A stretch of 64,000 nt of DNA, taken from Streptomyces sp. Act143 (GTDB lineage Bacteria; Actinomycetota; Actinomycetes; Streptomycetales; Streptomycetaceae). Of this stretch, positions 28,046 through 36,249 are shown one piece after another. The notes below the pieces were generated by a model. It was not told the origin of the DNA. It did not search any database and was given only the letters and a program-made list of their open reading frames with translations. The position numbers and the translations under genes are program-made. Location of the stretch: the NCBI RefSeq assembly GCF_003143935.1, contig NZ_QFRX01000001.1, positions 8,395,507-8,459,506 of the forward strand, given 5' to 3'. Positions within the stretch are counted from its first letter, which is position 1; the number at the start of each line of letters is the position of its first letter.

Positions 28046-28807
28046 ATGGACCAGATCTTCGAAGGCACCACGGCTTTGATCACCGGCGGCGGAACCGGTA
28101 TCGGCCGGGCCTCGGCACTCGCCCTGGCCGCCGCCGGCTGCACCGTGACGGTCGCCGGGCGCACGGTGTCCACGCTGGAAGAAACCGTCGGCATGATCAC
28201 CGAAGCAGGCGGAGCGGCCCGTCTCGTGCAGTGCGACGTCGCCGACGAGAAGTCGGTCGCACACGCTGTCGAGGTGGCGGTCGGTGACTCCGGTCGGCTG
28301 GACTTCGGTGTCAACAGCGCCGGAATCAGCGGCGGTGACGATCTGCGCAAGCTGGCCGACTACTCGACCGAGGCGTTCGACCACATGATCGCCGTCGATC
28401 TGCGCGGCACCTTCCTGTCGATGAAGTACCAGCTGCGCCAGATGCAGACCCAGGGCTTCGGTTCCATCGTCAACGTCGGCTCCGGCGCGAGCATCGTCGG
28501 CGTGCCGGGCTTCGCCGGGTACACCGCGGCCAAGCACGGCGTCATCGGCCTGACCCGTACCGCCGCCCTCGACTACGGCCCGGACGGCATCCGCGTCAAC
28601 GCCCTGGTCGTCGGCCTGGTCAACACCCCGCTGATCGCCGAGGGGCGGTCCCCCGAGGTGATGGCGGCCCGGGTGGCCGCGCACCCGATCGGCAGGATCG
28701 CCGAGCCCGAGGAGATCGCCGACGCCGTGGTGTGGCTGTGCTCCGACCGGTCCAGCTTCGTCACCGGCGCGGCCGTCCCGGTCGACGGCGGATACACCGC
28801 ACGCTGA
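28046..28807 (+). CDS. SDR family oxidoreductase (first gene of TetR-linked operon)
   Basis: The 253-residue classical SDR has TGGGTGIG at 13-20, NSAG at 90-93 in place of the usual NNAG, and catalytic Tyr159/Lys163 (YTAAK). The ending FVTGAAVPVDGGYTAR is typical of 3-ketoacyl-reductase-like enzymes with a substrate loop. It differs from the three SDR paralogues at 991, 15206 and 29364. It is downstream of two GGAAC-NN-GTTCC operators and 21 nt ahead of a VOC gene, so it is most likely the first gene of the operon. Confidence 0.92.
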   Translation: MDQIFEGTTALITGGGTGIGRASALALAAAGCTVTVAGRTVSTLEETVGMITEAGGAARLVQCDVADEKSVAHAVEVAVGDSGRLDFGVNSAGISGGDDLRKLADYSTEAFDHMIAVDLRGTFLSMKYQLRQMQTQGFGSIVNVGSGASIVGVPGFAGYTAAKHGVIGLTRTAALDYGPDGIRVNALVVGLVNTPLIAEGRSPEVMAARVAAHPIGRIAEPEEIADAVVWLCSDRSSFVTGAAVPVDGGYTAR

Positions 28808-28828
28808 CCCGGGAGAGGAACCCAGGCG

Positions 28829-29239
28829 ATGTCCACGGTCACCTTCGATCACATCGGACTGTCGGTAGCCGACCTCGACCGCCAATGCCGCTTCTACGCC
28901 GCGGCATTCGGACTCCACGAGACGCACCGCGACGAGATCCCCGGCGCCGGCATCCGCATCGCCCTGCTCAGCGGCCCGGGCGCAGTCGCCGTCGAGTTCA
29001 CCGAACGCGCGGGCTCGGTGCCGCAGCACTTCTCCGGCCCCCTGGAGGGGGCGGGTGTCCAGGGCTACTTCCACTGGGCCCTCACGGTCGACGACCTGGA
29101 AGCGGCCCTGGGCGCCGCCGTCGCCCACGGTGCCCGTGTCGTCTCACCGCCCGCGCGGGCCCGGCGGCCCGGGATCGGCTTCGCCTACGTCGCCGACCCC
29201 GAGGGAAACCTGATCGAGCTCATCCAGCACACCCACTGA
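28829..29239 (+). CDS. VOC family protein
   Basis: A 136-residue single-module glyoxalase-fold protein: MSTVTFDHIGLSVADLDRQC, then YFHWALTVDDLEAAL, and the terminal metal-side strand VADPEGNLIELIQHTH. His8, a mid-chain residue and Glu131 are in the expected ligand positions. It is 21 nt behind the SDR and in the same transcription unit. It may be an isomerase, dioxygenase or lyase for the operon's substrate. Confidence 0.88.
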   Translation: MSTVTFDHIGLSVADLDRQCRFYAAAFGLHETHRDEIPGAGIRIALLSGPGAVAVEFTERAGSVPQHFSGPLEGAGVQGYFHWALTVDDLEAALGAAVAHGARVVSPPARARRPGIGFAYVADPEGNLIELIQHTH

Positions 29240-29363
29240 CCCGGCCCTCCCCGCCCCCCCCGGGCGCCCGCCCGCGGCGCGGGCGAGTCGAGCCGACGTA
29301 CTCACCACCCCTACCACCCGCAGGCTGCGTAAGCCGCGGGCAGCACACATGGAGGAAAAGACA

Positions 29364-30128
29364 ATGACCGCACGACTGCACGGCACGGTGGCACTGGTGA
29401 CCGGCGCGAGCAGTGGCATCGGCGCGGCGACCGCGAGCGCGCTGGCCGCCGAGGGCGCCGCGGTCGCGCTCCTCGGGCGGCGCCGGGACCGGCTGGAGGA
29501 TCTGGCGGGAAAGGTCCGGGCCGAGGGCGGGACCGCCCTGGTGGTCGAGGCCGACATCACCGACCAGCAGCGGGCCGCGGCGGCCGTGGAGCGTGTCGTG
29601 GCGGAACTGGGCCGCCTGGACACGGTCGTCAACAACGCCGGCTCCATGGGCGTCGGCCCGGTGGCGGACTCCCCTCTGGAGGAGTGGGAGCGGATGGTCG
29701 ACATCAACGTGCGGGGCCTGCTCTACGTCACACACGCCGCCGTGCCCCACCTGCTGCGGGCCGCCGAGGACTCCCCGCGCAAGGTGGCGGACCTGGTCAA
29801 CATCAGCTCGACCGCGGGCCGTGTGGCCCGTCCCGGCACCGCCGTCTACAACATGACCAAGTTCGGCGTCAACGGCTTCACCGAGGCCCTCCGCCAGGAG
29901 GTCATGCAGAAGCGGGTGCGGGTCAGCGTCGTCGAACCGGGCACCGTGGAGACCGAGCTCAGCTCGCACCTGCGCGACGGTGTGCGCGAGGCGGTCGAGC
30001 GCCAGGTCCAGGGCCTGGAGCTGCTGCGCCCCGAGGACATCGCCGACGCGGTCTCCTACATCGTCACCCGCGACCGCCGGGTCGCCGTCAACGAGATCCT
30101 CGTACGCGCCGCGGAGCAGACCTGGTAA
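29364..30128 (+). CDS. SDR family NAD(P)-dependent oxidoreductase (copy 3)
   Basis: A 254-residue SDR with TGASSGIG (13-20), NNAG (90-93), NISSTAG and YNMTK. By eye it matches copy 1 at 991 through most of its length, including LRPEDIADAVSYIVTRDRRV and the ending VNEILVRAAEQTW. The ATG at 29364 has GGAGGAAAAG upstream; an earlier ATG at 29349 lies inside that site. It is followed by a 16-bp perfect hairpin, so transcription may partly stop here. Confidence 0.93.
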   Translation: MTARLHGTVALVTGASSGIGAATASALAAEGAAVALLGRRRDRLEDLAGKVRAEGGTALVVEADITDQQRAAAAVERVVAELGRLDTVVNNAGSMGVGPVADSPLEEWERMVDINVRGLLYVTHAAVPHLLRAAEDSPRKVADLVNISSTAGRVARPGTAVYNMTKFGVNGFTEALRQEVMQKRVRVSVVEPGTVETELSSHLRDGVREAVERQVQGLELLRPEDIADAVSYIVTRDRRVAVNEILVRAAEQTW

Positions 30129-30153
30129 CGGCACGGACCAGCCCACGAGGCAG

Positions 30154-30196
30154 ACCCCTGGTCCGTGACCCAACGACCGTGTCACGGACCAGGGGT
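30154..30196 (+). terminator. 16-bp perfect hairpin between SDR and AKR
   Basis: The arm at 30154-30169 (ACCCCTGGTCCGTGAC) pairs perfectly with 30181-30196 across an 11-nt loop. Its ACCCCTGGTCC half matches the start of the rRNA terminator stem at 58611. It is an internal attenuator or a terminator in the middle of the proposed operon. Confidence 0.75.
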
Positions 30197-30264
30197 GACA
30201 CAGCATCAGAAGAGCAAGACCGGCGGTACGCCAGCGCCGGGACGACGCGGAGAGTGACGTCACC

Positions 30265-31245
30265 ATGAAGTACGTGAAGCTCGGCCGGACCGGCCTCGAC
30301 ATCTCCCCCATCTGCCTGGGCTGTATGACCTTCGGCGAGCCGGAGCGCGGCTACCCGTCATGGAGCATGCCCGAGGACGACAGCCGCGCGATCCTCAAGC
30401 AGGCGATCGACGCGGGCATCAACTTCTTCGACACCGCCAACGTCTACTCCGACGGCTCCAGCGAGGAGATCCTCGGGCGCGCCCTACGGGACTTCGCCCG
30501 CCGTGACGAGGTCGTCATCGCCACCAAGGTCCGCGGCGCGATGCGCCCGGGGCCGAACGGCAGCGGACTGTCCCGCAAGGCGATCTTCACCGAGCTCGAC
30601 GCCAGCCTCACCCGGCTCGGCACCGACCACATCGACCTCTACCAGATCCACCGCCTGGACCACGCGGTACCGATGGAGGAGACCCTGGAGGCCCTGCACG
30701 ACGTGGTGAAGTCCGGCAAGGTCCGCTACATCGGCGCCTCCTCCATGCACGCGTGGGAGTTCAGCAAGGCCCTGCACCTGCAACAGGCCAACGGATGGGC
30801 GCGCTTCGTGTCCATGCAGGACCACTACAACCTGCTCAACCGCGAGGAGGAACGCGAGATGCTGCCCCTCTGCGCCGACCAGGGCATCGGCGTCATCCCG
30901 TGGAGCCCGCTCGGCCGGGGCCGCCTGACCCGCGACTGGGACACCGTCACCGACCGCTCCTCCGCCGACCCCATCGGCAACCGCCTGTACGACGCCACCG
31001 AGGCCGCCGACAAGGCCGTCGTGGAGAAGGTCGCGTCGATCGCCGCCGCCCGCGGCGTCTCCCGCGCCCAGGTCGCGCTCGCGTGGCTGCTGCGCAACCC
31101 CGTGATCTCCGCCCCGATCGTCGGCGCCGGCAAGCCCGCCCACCTCGACGACGCGCTGGCGGCCCTGGAACTCGGCCTGACCGACGAGGAAGTGGCCGAG
31201 CTGGAGACCCCGTACGTCCCGCACCCGGTCGTCGGGATCGCCTGA
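30265..31245 (+). CDS. Aldo/keto reductase
   Basis: The 326-residue TIM-barrel enzyme has an intact tetrad: Asp56 and Tyr61 (FFDTANVYSDG), Lys88 (VIATKVRG) and His129 (LYQIHRLD). NADPH-binding residues are in the C-terminal part (APIVGAGKPAHLDDAL). It is a cytosolic carbonyl reductase of unknown substrate. The ATG at 30265 follows GGAGAG. It belongs with the SDR/VOC set, with a hairpin separating it from the SDR upstream. Confidence 0.94.
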   Translation: MKYVKLGRTGLDISPICLGCMTFGEPERGYPSWSMPEDDSRAILKQAIDAGINFFDTANVYSDGSSEEILGRALRDFARRDEVVIATKVRGAMRPGPNGSGLSRKAIFTELDASLTRLGTDHIDLYQIHRLDHAVPMEETLEALHDVVKSGKVRYIGASSMHAWEFSKALHLQQANGWARFVSMQDHYNLLNREEEREMLPLCADQGIGVIPWSPLGRGRLTRDWDTVTDRSSADPIGNRLYDATEAADKAVVEKVASIAAARGVSRAQVALAWLLRNPVISAPIVGAGKPAHLDDALAALELGLTDEEVAELETPYVPHPVVGIA

Positions 31246-31363
31246 CCGCACCTCACCGGCGCCCGCCCGCTGTCCTCCGGGGACGGGTCCGCCGGCGCCG
31301 CCGCAGCGCCGGGCACTCCTGCGGCGCACCACCCCACGCACCCCAACCAGGAAGGTGAGCACA

Positions 31364-32191
31364 ATGACCGAAGACGACCTGCGCATCGGTTTCGTCGGCC
31401 TCGGCGCGATGGGCCGGCCGATGGCCGAGAACCTCCTCGCGGCCGGTTACCCGGTCACGGTCTTCGACGCCCGCCCCGAAGCCGTCGAGGCCGCGCGGAC
31501 CTCCGGCGCCACCGTGGCGTGCTCGCCCGCGGAACTCGCGCAGACGGCGAACGTCGTGCAGATCGCCGTCCGTACCCAGGAGCAGGTCGAGGCCGTGCTC
31601 TTCGGCGAACCGGACGGCGGGATCAGCGCCCACCTCAAGCCCGGCTCGGTGGTACTCATCCACAGCACCGTCTCTCCCGGGGCCGTCGCCTCGGCGGCCC
31701 GGCGACTCGCCGACCAGGACATCGCGGTCCTCGACGCACCCGTGACCGGCTCCCTCAGGGCCGCGGCCGAGGGCACCCTGTCGTTCATCGTCGGTGGCGA
31801 CGAGACCGCCGTCGCACGGTGCGCGCCCGTGCTGGAGACGCTCGGATCGCGGACGACACGGGTCGGGGAGCCGGGGGCCGCCCAGATCGCGAAGCTCATC
31901 AACAACATGCTCGCCGGCGTCAACAGCGTCGCCATCGCGGAGGGGCTGGCGCTGGCGTCCGCCGCGGGCATGACCGAGGAGGCGGTCCTGGAGGTGGTCA
32001 ACGCGGGCACCGGAGCCAGCTTCATGAGCACCAACCGTGCGGCGGTCCTCGACATGGGGCAGCAGTCCGATCTGCCGGAACTCGGCTACAAGGACCTGCT
32101 CCTCGCGCTGGGGGAGGCCCACCACCGCAAGATCGTGCTGCCGGTGACCGCTCTGGCCACACAGTTCCTCACCGACTACCACGAGGTCTGA
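31364..32191 (+). CDS. 3-hydroxyisobutyrate dehydrogenase-family NAD(P) oxidoreductase
   Basis: The 275-residue beta-hydroxyacid dehydrogenase has the dinucleotide motif FVGLGAMGRPMAENL (10-24), the substrate loop DAPVTGS (124-130), and the catalytic Lys177 in KLINNMLAG. It oxidises 3-hydroxy acids or reduces the corresponding semialdehydes or imines. The ATG at 31364 lies 8 nt after AGGAAGG; a GTG at 31355 overlaps that site. It is the last enzyme before the tetR gene. Confidence 0.92.
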   Translation: MTEDDLRIGFVGLGAMGRPMAENLLAAGYPVTVFDARPEAVEAARTSGATVACSPAELAQTANVVQIAVRTQEQVEAVLFGEPDGGISAHLKPGSVVLIHSTVSPGAVASAARRLADQDIAVLDAPVTGSLRAAAEGTLSFIVGGDETAVARCAPVLETLGSRTTRVGEPGAAQIAKLINNMLAGVNSVAIAEGLALASAAGMTEEAVLEVVNAGTGASFMSTNRAAVLDMGQQSDLPELGYKDLLLALGEAHHRKIVLPVTALATQFLTDYHEV

Positions 32192-32263
32192 GCCGGCGGG
32201 CAGTGCCCGGGAGCGGTGCGCGCGTCCTCCGCTCGACGCGGCCACTGACTACCATGGCGCCTT

Positions 32264-32283
32264 ATCCGGAACCCGTTCCGAAT
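32264..32283. promoter_or_regulatory. TetR-type operator, site 3 (autoregulation)
   Basis: ATCCGGAAC (32264-32272) and GTTCCGAAT (32275-32283) form a palindrome with one mismatched pair and a 2-bp centre, about 50 bp upstream of the tetR start. It shares the core with the two sites in front of the operon at 28046. Confidence 0.78.
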
Positions 32284-32334
32284 CTCTCTCGTAGCTGACC
32301 GCGGTTGCGAGCAGTCACGCGAAAGGAGTCTGCC

Positions 32335-32922
32335 TTGACCGACAGCAGCGGGGACACGGAGAGCCCCCGCAGGCCGCTGCGCGCCGACGCGCAGCGCAAC
32401 GAGGACAAGGTCCTGGAAGCCGCGGCCGCCGCTTTCGCCCGCGAGGGCGCGGGAGCCTCCGTCAAGGACATCGCCCGGGCGGCCGGCGTCGGCGTCGGAA
32501 CCCTCTACCGCCGGTTCCCGTCCAAAGAACTGCTGATCGCGGCCATCTACCGCCACGAGGTGCAGCGCCTGTGCGAGGCCGCCCCGCACCTCGCGGCCAC
32601 ACAAGCCCCGGTGGACGCACTGCGCACCTGGATGGAGCGGTTCATCGACTTCATGGCCGCCAAGGACGGGATGGCCGACGCCCTGCGCGTGGTGCTGACC
32701 GACGACAGCGAGAGGCTGCACACCCGCACCCTGCTCGCCGACGCCATCGAGTACCTGCTCGACCGCGACGGCGACCCGGCGCTGGCGCGACCGGAGGTCG
32801 AGGCCCAGGACGTGCTGATGGCCCTCGGCGGGATCAGCCTCATGGCCGCCAACGAAGACCGACGCGACCTGGCCTCACGCCTCATCGACCTGCTGCTGCA
32901 CGGGACTGTCGCGACCGGCTGA
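32335..32922 (+). CDS. TetR family transcriptional regulator of the SDR/AKR operon
   Basis: A 195-residue TetR protein from a TTG at 32335, which has AAAGGAG 6 nt upstream; no ATG is well placed. The N-terminal HTH covers about residues 25-70 (SVKDIARAAGVGVGTLYRRF), preceded by a basic-acidic leader. The remainder is helical and ligand-binding. Because its promoter and the promoter at 28046 share the GGAAC-NN-GTTCC palindrome, it is predicted to repress itself and the five-gene oxidoreductase set. Confidence 0.92.
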   Translation: MTDSSGDTESPRRPLRADAQRNEDKVLEAAAAAFAREGAGASVKDIARAAGVGVGTLYRRFPSKELLIAAIYRHEVQRLCEAAPHLAATQAPVDALRTWMERFIDFMAAKDGMADALRVVLTDDSERLHTRTLLADAIEYLLDRDGDPALARPEVEAQDVLMALGGISLMAANEDRRDLASRLIDLLLHGTVATG

Positions 32923-32977
32923 CCCCTCACCCCCCCCAACGCCCCGCGCGCGCCGGGCGATCCGTACGGCACGGGTG

Positions 32978-34096
32978 TCAGCGGCCGCCCGTCAGCGCGG
33001 ACAGCGCGGCGGCGACCAGTGCGGCCGTCTGCGGTGGCGTCGAGGCATGCGGGGAGAACCTGAGCGAGTCGCCCCGCACCGTCGGGGTGACGCCCTCGGC
33101 GTGCAGCGCCTTCGCGACGACGGACGGATCGTGGTCCGGCAGGGTGAAGGACAGGATGCCCGCCCGCCGCGCCGGATCACCGGGGGACAGCACGAGACCG
33201 CCGGCACGCTCCACCACGTCCGTCAGCTCGGTCATCCGCGCGGCGATCGCTTCCTCGATCGCCGCGACCGTGTGCCGCTCGACCAGTTCCAGCGCGGCGG
33301 CGAACGCGGCGGCCGTCACCGGACTCAGGTGCGTGACCGACCATCGGCCCGCGTCCCGGGCGGGCGGGTGTTCCTCCCCGTCGAACACCCCCGCGTCCGC
33401 CACGCCCGTCCAGCCGGTGAGCACCGGCTCCAGCACTTCCAGCGCCCGGTCGGACAGCGTCGCGAACCCCGTGGCCCAGCCCGCGCGCAGCCACTTCTGG
33501 CCGCCCGCCACGAGCACGTCGGCCGCCTCCCAGGGCATCGTGACCGCACCGAACGCCTGGATACCGTCCACGATCAGCAACCGGTCCGCCCCGATCACCT
33601 CACGCAACGCCGCCAGATCGGCCCGGAACCCGGTACGGAAGTCCACGGCGCTGACGGACAGCGCCACGACGTCGTCGGTCAGCGCGGCACGCACCAGATC
33701 CGGGGTGACCCCGCCGCCGGGCAGCGGATCGAGCCAGCGCGGTGTGGTCCGGCCCAGTTCCGCGCTGCGGCGCCACGGATAGTGGTTGGCGGGAAAGTCG
33801 GTGCGCGGCGCGAGCACCACACCCTGCCGCAGGCCCAGCGCCGCGTGGAAGAGGCCGGTAGAGGCGTTCGGCAGCAGCACGGTGTGCCCGACGTCGCTCC
33901 CCGCGAGGCGGGCCGCCCTCTCCCGGGCGACCGCATCCGCCCGCATCAGGCCGTCCACGGTGGTGTGGCGGGCCAGGGCGGACTCCTCCATGGCGCCCGC
34001 CGTGGCCGCCACGACGTCGCGCGACGGCGGACCGAACCGCGCGAAGTCGAGGTACCCGGCGGGTGTGTCGAAACAGGCTGCGTACGACGTGAGCAC
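32978..34096 (-). CDS. Class V aminotransferase-fold PLP enzyme
   Basis: A 372-residue protein read from a GTG at 34096 with GGAAGGA 8 nt upstream. The PLP site is formed by Asp177 and Gln180 (VDGIQAFGA) and Lys201 (AGGQKWLRAG). Start TSYAACFDTPAGYLDFARFG is typical of actinobacterial cysteine-desulfurase-like/isopenicillin-epimerase-like proteins. It could be a desulfurase, epimerase or transaminase. It is convergent with tetR and next to a run of other PLP and sulfur-type genes. Confidence 0.88.
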   Translation of the reverse strand: MLTSYAACFDTPAGYLDFARFGPPSRDVVAATAGAMEESALARHTTVDGLMRADAVARERAARLAGSDVGHTVLLPNASTGLFHAALGLRQGVVLAPRTDFPANHYPWRRSAELGRTTPRWLDPLPGGGVTPDLVRAALTDDVVALSVSAVDFRTGFRADLAALREVIGADRLLIVDGIQAFGAVTMPWEAADVLVAGGQKWLRAGWATGFATLSDRALEVLEPVLTGWTGVADAGVFDGEEHPPARDAGRWSVTHLSPVTAAAFAAALELVERHTVAAIEEAIAARMTELTDVVERAGGLVLSPGDPARRAGILSFTLPDHDPSVVAKALHAEGVTPTVRGDSLRFSPHASTPPQTAALVAAALSALTGGR

Positions 34097-34473
34097 AGGG
34101 CTCGTCCTTCCCACGGTGCACAGGGGCGGCACCGGGCACGGGGTGGCGGCGCCGAGGTGAGGACCGCGCCGCCCGCACCGGACCGACGACCCAGGTCGTG
34201 CCACCCACGGCCCGACTACGGCCCCACCCGCACGCACGCTACGCGCCCCACCGACCAGCCGCGCCCCCGGGGCCGCCGCCCGCCCCCGCGAGGAAGCAGG
34301 CGGCACCCCACACGCCACGGGCGAGGCGGGCAACCACCGCGACCAGCATGAGGACCCCACCCGGCGGGCCCGCGCCCCACCGCATCAGCAGATACACACC
34401 GCCCGACGGCCCGCGCCCCACCGCATCAGCAGATACACACCGCCCGACGGCCCGCGCCCCACCGTCGTAACTT
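34097..34473. other. Non-coding region with tandem repeat
   Basis: About 375 bases upstream of the leftward PLP gene contain its promoter and a 41-bp tandem repeat, but no supported gene. The degraded gene at 34474-34770 follows. Confidence 0.5.
34371..34464. repeat. 41-bp perfect tandem repeat, 2.3 copies
   Basis: Units at 34371-34411 and 34412-34452 are identical (start CGCGCCCCACCGCATCAGCA, ending GCCCGACGGCC). A third begins at 34453 and breaks off after 12 bases. Confidence 0.85.
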
Positions 34474-34770
34474 CCGTGGCTGTCGGCCGGCACCGTGATC
34501 AGGTGCCGTCCCGCGTACTACAGGACGACCGCGGCCCCGGCGAGCGCCCTGCCCGTGCCCGCCTCGGTGACCGTGCCGGAGACGTGCGCCCAGGACGTCG
34601 GCGCCGTCGCCCGGAGGGACACCGGGACGGAGGGGGCCGGATGGGGGAGTCGCTGATCGGGGACAAGGCCGCCGCGTAACCGCCCGGAGCCGCGAGGGCA
34701 CCGGCGTCTGCGGTGACCCGTATCCGGGCCGAGCGGCCGGCGCCAGGGTCAGCGTGGTCCGACGGACACG
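34474..34770 (-). pseudogene. Remnant of secreted subtilase / carboxypeptidase-regulatory-like protein
   Basis: On the minus strand, short recognisable pieces lie in successive frames: RTTLTLAP, then ARIRVTADAGALAAPGGYAA, then SWAHVSGTVTEAGTGRALAG ending at an in-frame TAG after AAVVL, then LITVPADSHGSY. Together they resemble the C-terminal beta-sandwich region plus the start of a CarboxypepD_reg-like domain of Streptomyces S8 peptidases. At least two frameshifts and a stop are needed to connect them, so the gene is dead. The N-terminal catalytic part is absent. Coordinates are approximate. Confidence 0.5.
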
Positions 34771-34801
34771 TAATATGTGACCACGCAAGTACATATACGT
34801 G
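34767..34801. promoter_or_regulatory. Inverted repeat upstream of amidohydrolase
   Basis: CACGTAATATGT (34767-34778) and ACATATACGTG (34791-34801) form an imperfect palindrome with one extra base in the left arm. It is AT-rich for this genome and ends 20 bp before the GTG at 34821, so it probably overlaps the promoter. Confidence 0.5.
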
Positions 34802-34820
34802 TGACCAAGGGAATGTCGAC

Positions 34821-36002
34821 GTGAGCTCTTACACCCTGCGTGCCGCTTCGATGTTCGACGGTCAGGACATGTCAGGACCGGTGACGCTCACCGTCACCGA
34901 CGGCGTGATCAGCGACGTGGACCGCACGGGAACGGTGCCCGCCCCGGCCGCCGACGTCGTGGACCTCGGCCCGGACACCTGCCTCCTGCCGGGCCTGATA
35001 GACAGTCACGTCCACCTGGCCTTCGACGCCGGCCCGGACCCCATCGCCACACTCACGGCGATGGACGACACCGAGCTGCTGGCGCACATGAGGTCCGCCG
35101 CGCAGTCGGCACTGCGGGCCGGCATCACCACCGTGCGCGACCTCGGCGACCGGAACTATCTGGCCGTCGCACTCGCCGAGGAGTTCAAGGAGCAGCCGCA
35201 CCTCGGTCCGCAGATCCTCTCCGCCGGCCCTCCGCTCACCACACCCCAGGGCCACTGCCACTTCTTCGGCGGCGAGGTACAGGGCACCGAGGCGCTGCGC
35301 GCGGCGGTACGAGAGCGACACGCACGCGGCTGCACCGTCGTCAAGATCATGGCCAGCGGCGGGAACATGACCCCGGAATCGGCCGCGCCGCACGTCTCCC
35401 AGTACGGCCTGGAAGACCTCCGCGCGGTGGTGGACGAGGCACACCGGCTGGGTCTGTCGGTCGCCGCTCACACCCACGGCGTGCAGGCCATCAGGGAGGC
35501 GGTGGAGGCCGGCGTGGACACCCTTGAACATGTGACGTTCCTGACGGCTGCCGGCAGCGCGCCCGAGCCTGACCTGCTCGCCGCCGTGGCCGACAGCCCG
35601 AGTTTCGTCAGCCTGACCCTGGGACGCGACCCCCGCCATCCCCTCCCGGACCACCCCGCCATGGTGTCGCAGATCGAGGTGATCCTGGGCGCGTTCCGCG
35701 ACTTGTACAAACTGGGGGCCAAGGTTGTCGTCGGCTCGGACGCCGGTATCGCCCCCATCAAGCCCCACGACATCCTGCCCCACGCCGTGGCGGAGGCCGT
35801 CGCACTGGGTGTCTCCCCGCGCGACGCGCTCGCCTCCGTGACGAGCGTGGCGGCCAGGGCGTGCGGGGTCGAGGGCCGCAAGGGGCAGATCACGACGGGT
35901 GCCGACGCCGACTTCCTCGTGGTGGGAGGCAACCCGGCAGCCGACCCCGCGGCACTGCGCGAGGTCCGCGGCGTCTTCCGCGCCGGTGTCCGTGTGCGCT
36001 GA
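34821..36002 (+). CDS. Amidohydrolase family protein (prolidase/imidazolonepropionase-like)
   Basis: A 393-residue metal-dependent hydrolase. His63 and His65 (DSHVHLAF) start the metal site. It continues with Lys in VVKIMASGG, His in VAAHTHGVQ, His in TLEHVTF and Asp in VVGSDAGIAP, the full amidohydrolase set. The C-terminal beta domain reads KGQITTGADADFLVVGGNP. Close relatives hydrolyse Xaa-Pro dipeptides or N-acyl compounds. The GTG at 34821 has AAGGGA upstream. It sits upstream of a C-S lyase, so it may release an amino acid that the lyase uses. Confidence 0.93.
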   Translation: MSSYTLRAASMFDGQDMSGPVTLTVTDGVISDVDRTGTVPAPAADVVDLGPDTCLLPGLIDSHVHLAFDAGPDPIATLTAMDDTELLAHMRSAAQSALRAGITTVRDLGDRNYLAVALAEEFKEQPHLGPQILSAGPPLTTPQGHCHFFGGEVQGTEALRAAVRERHARGCTVVKIMASGGNMTPESAAPHVSQYGLEDLRAVVDEAHRLGLSVAAHTHGVQAIREAVEAGVDTLEHVTFLTAAGSAPEPDLLAAVADSPSFVSLTLGRDPRHPLPDHPAMVSQIEVILGAFRDLYKLGAKVVVGSDAGIAPIKPHDILPHAVAEAVALGVSPRDALASVTSVAARACGVEGRKGQITTGADADFLVVGGNPAADPAALREVRGVFRAGVRVR

Positions 36003-36249
36003 GCACCTCCGGGACGCGCGAACTTGACCGGGTCACCTCGACACAGGGCCGCGCGCTTCCCCGTTGCCGGTTACCGGTTGTCGGTTACCGGCCCGCCGGT
36101 GGTCGGTGGTCGGTGGTTGTGCGTCCCCGGTAATCGTCGTCCGCTGAGCCGTCATCAGCCGGCCGGCAATTTCCGGCCGTGCCCCGGGCCGGCCCCTCCG
36201 ATCCCGTAATCAAGCCCCGCCGACCGCGGGGCCTATTGAAGGGAAGTCA

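Noticed and set aside
36054..36125. Short GGTTACCGG/GGTCGGTGG-like repeats after the amidohydrolase.
   Set aside because: Too short and irregular to call an element; probably slippage in GC-rich spacer.
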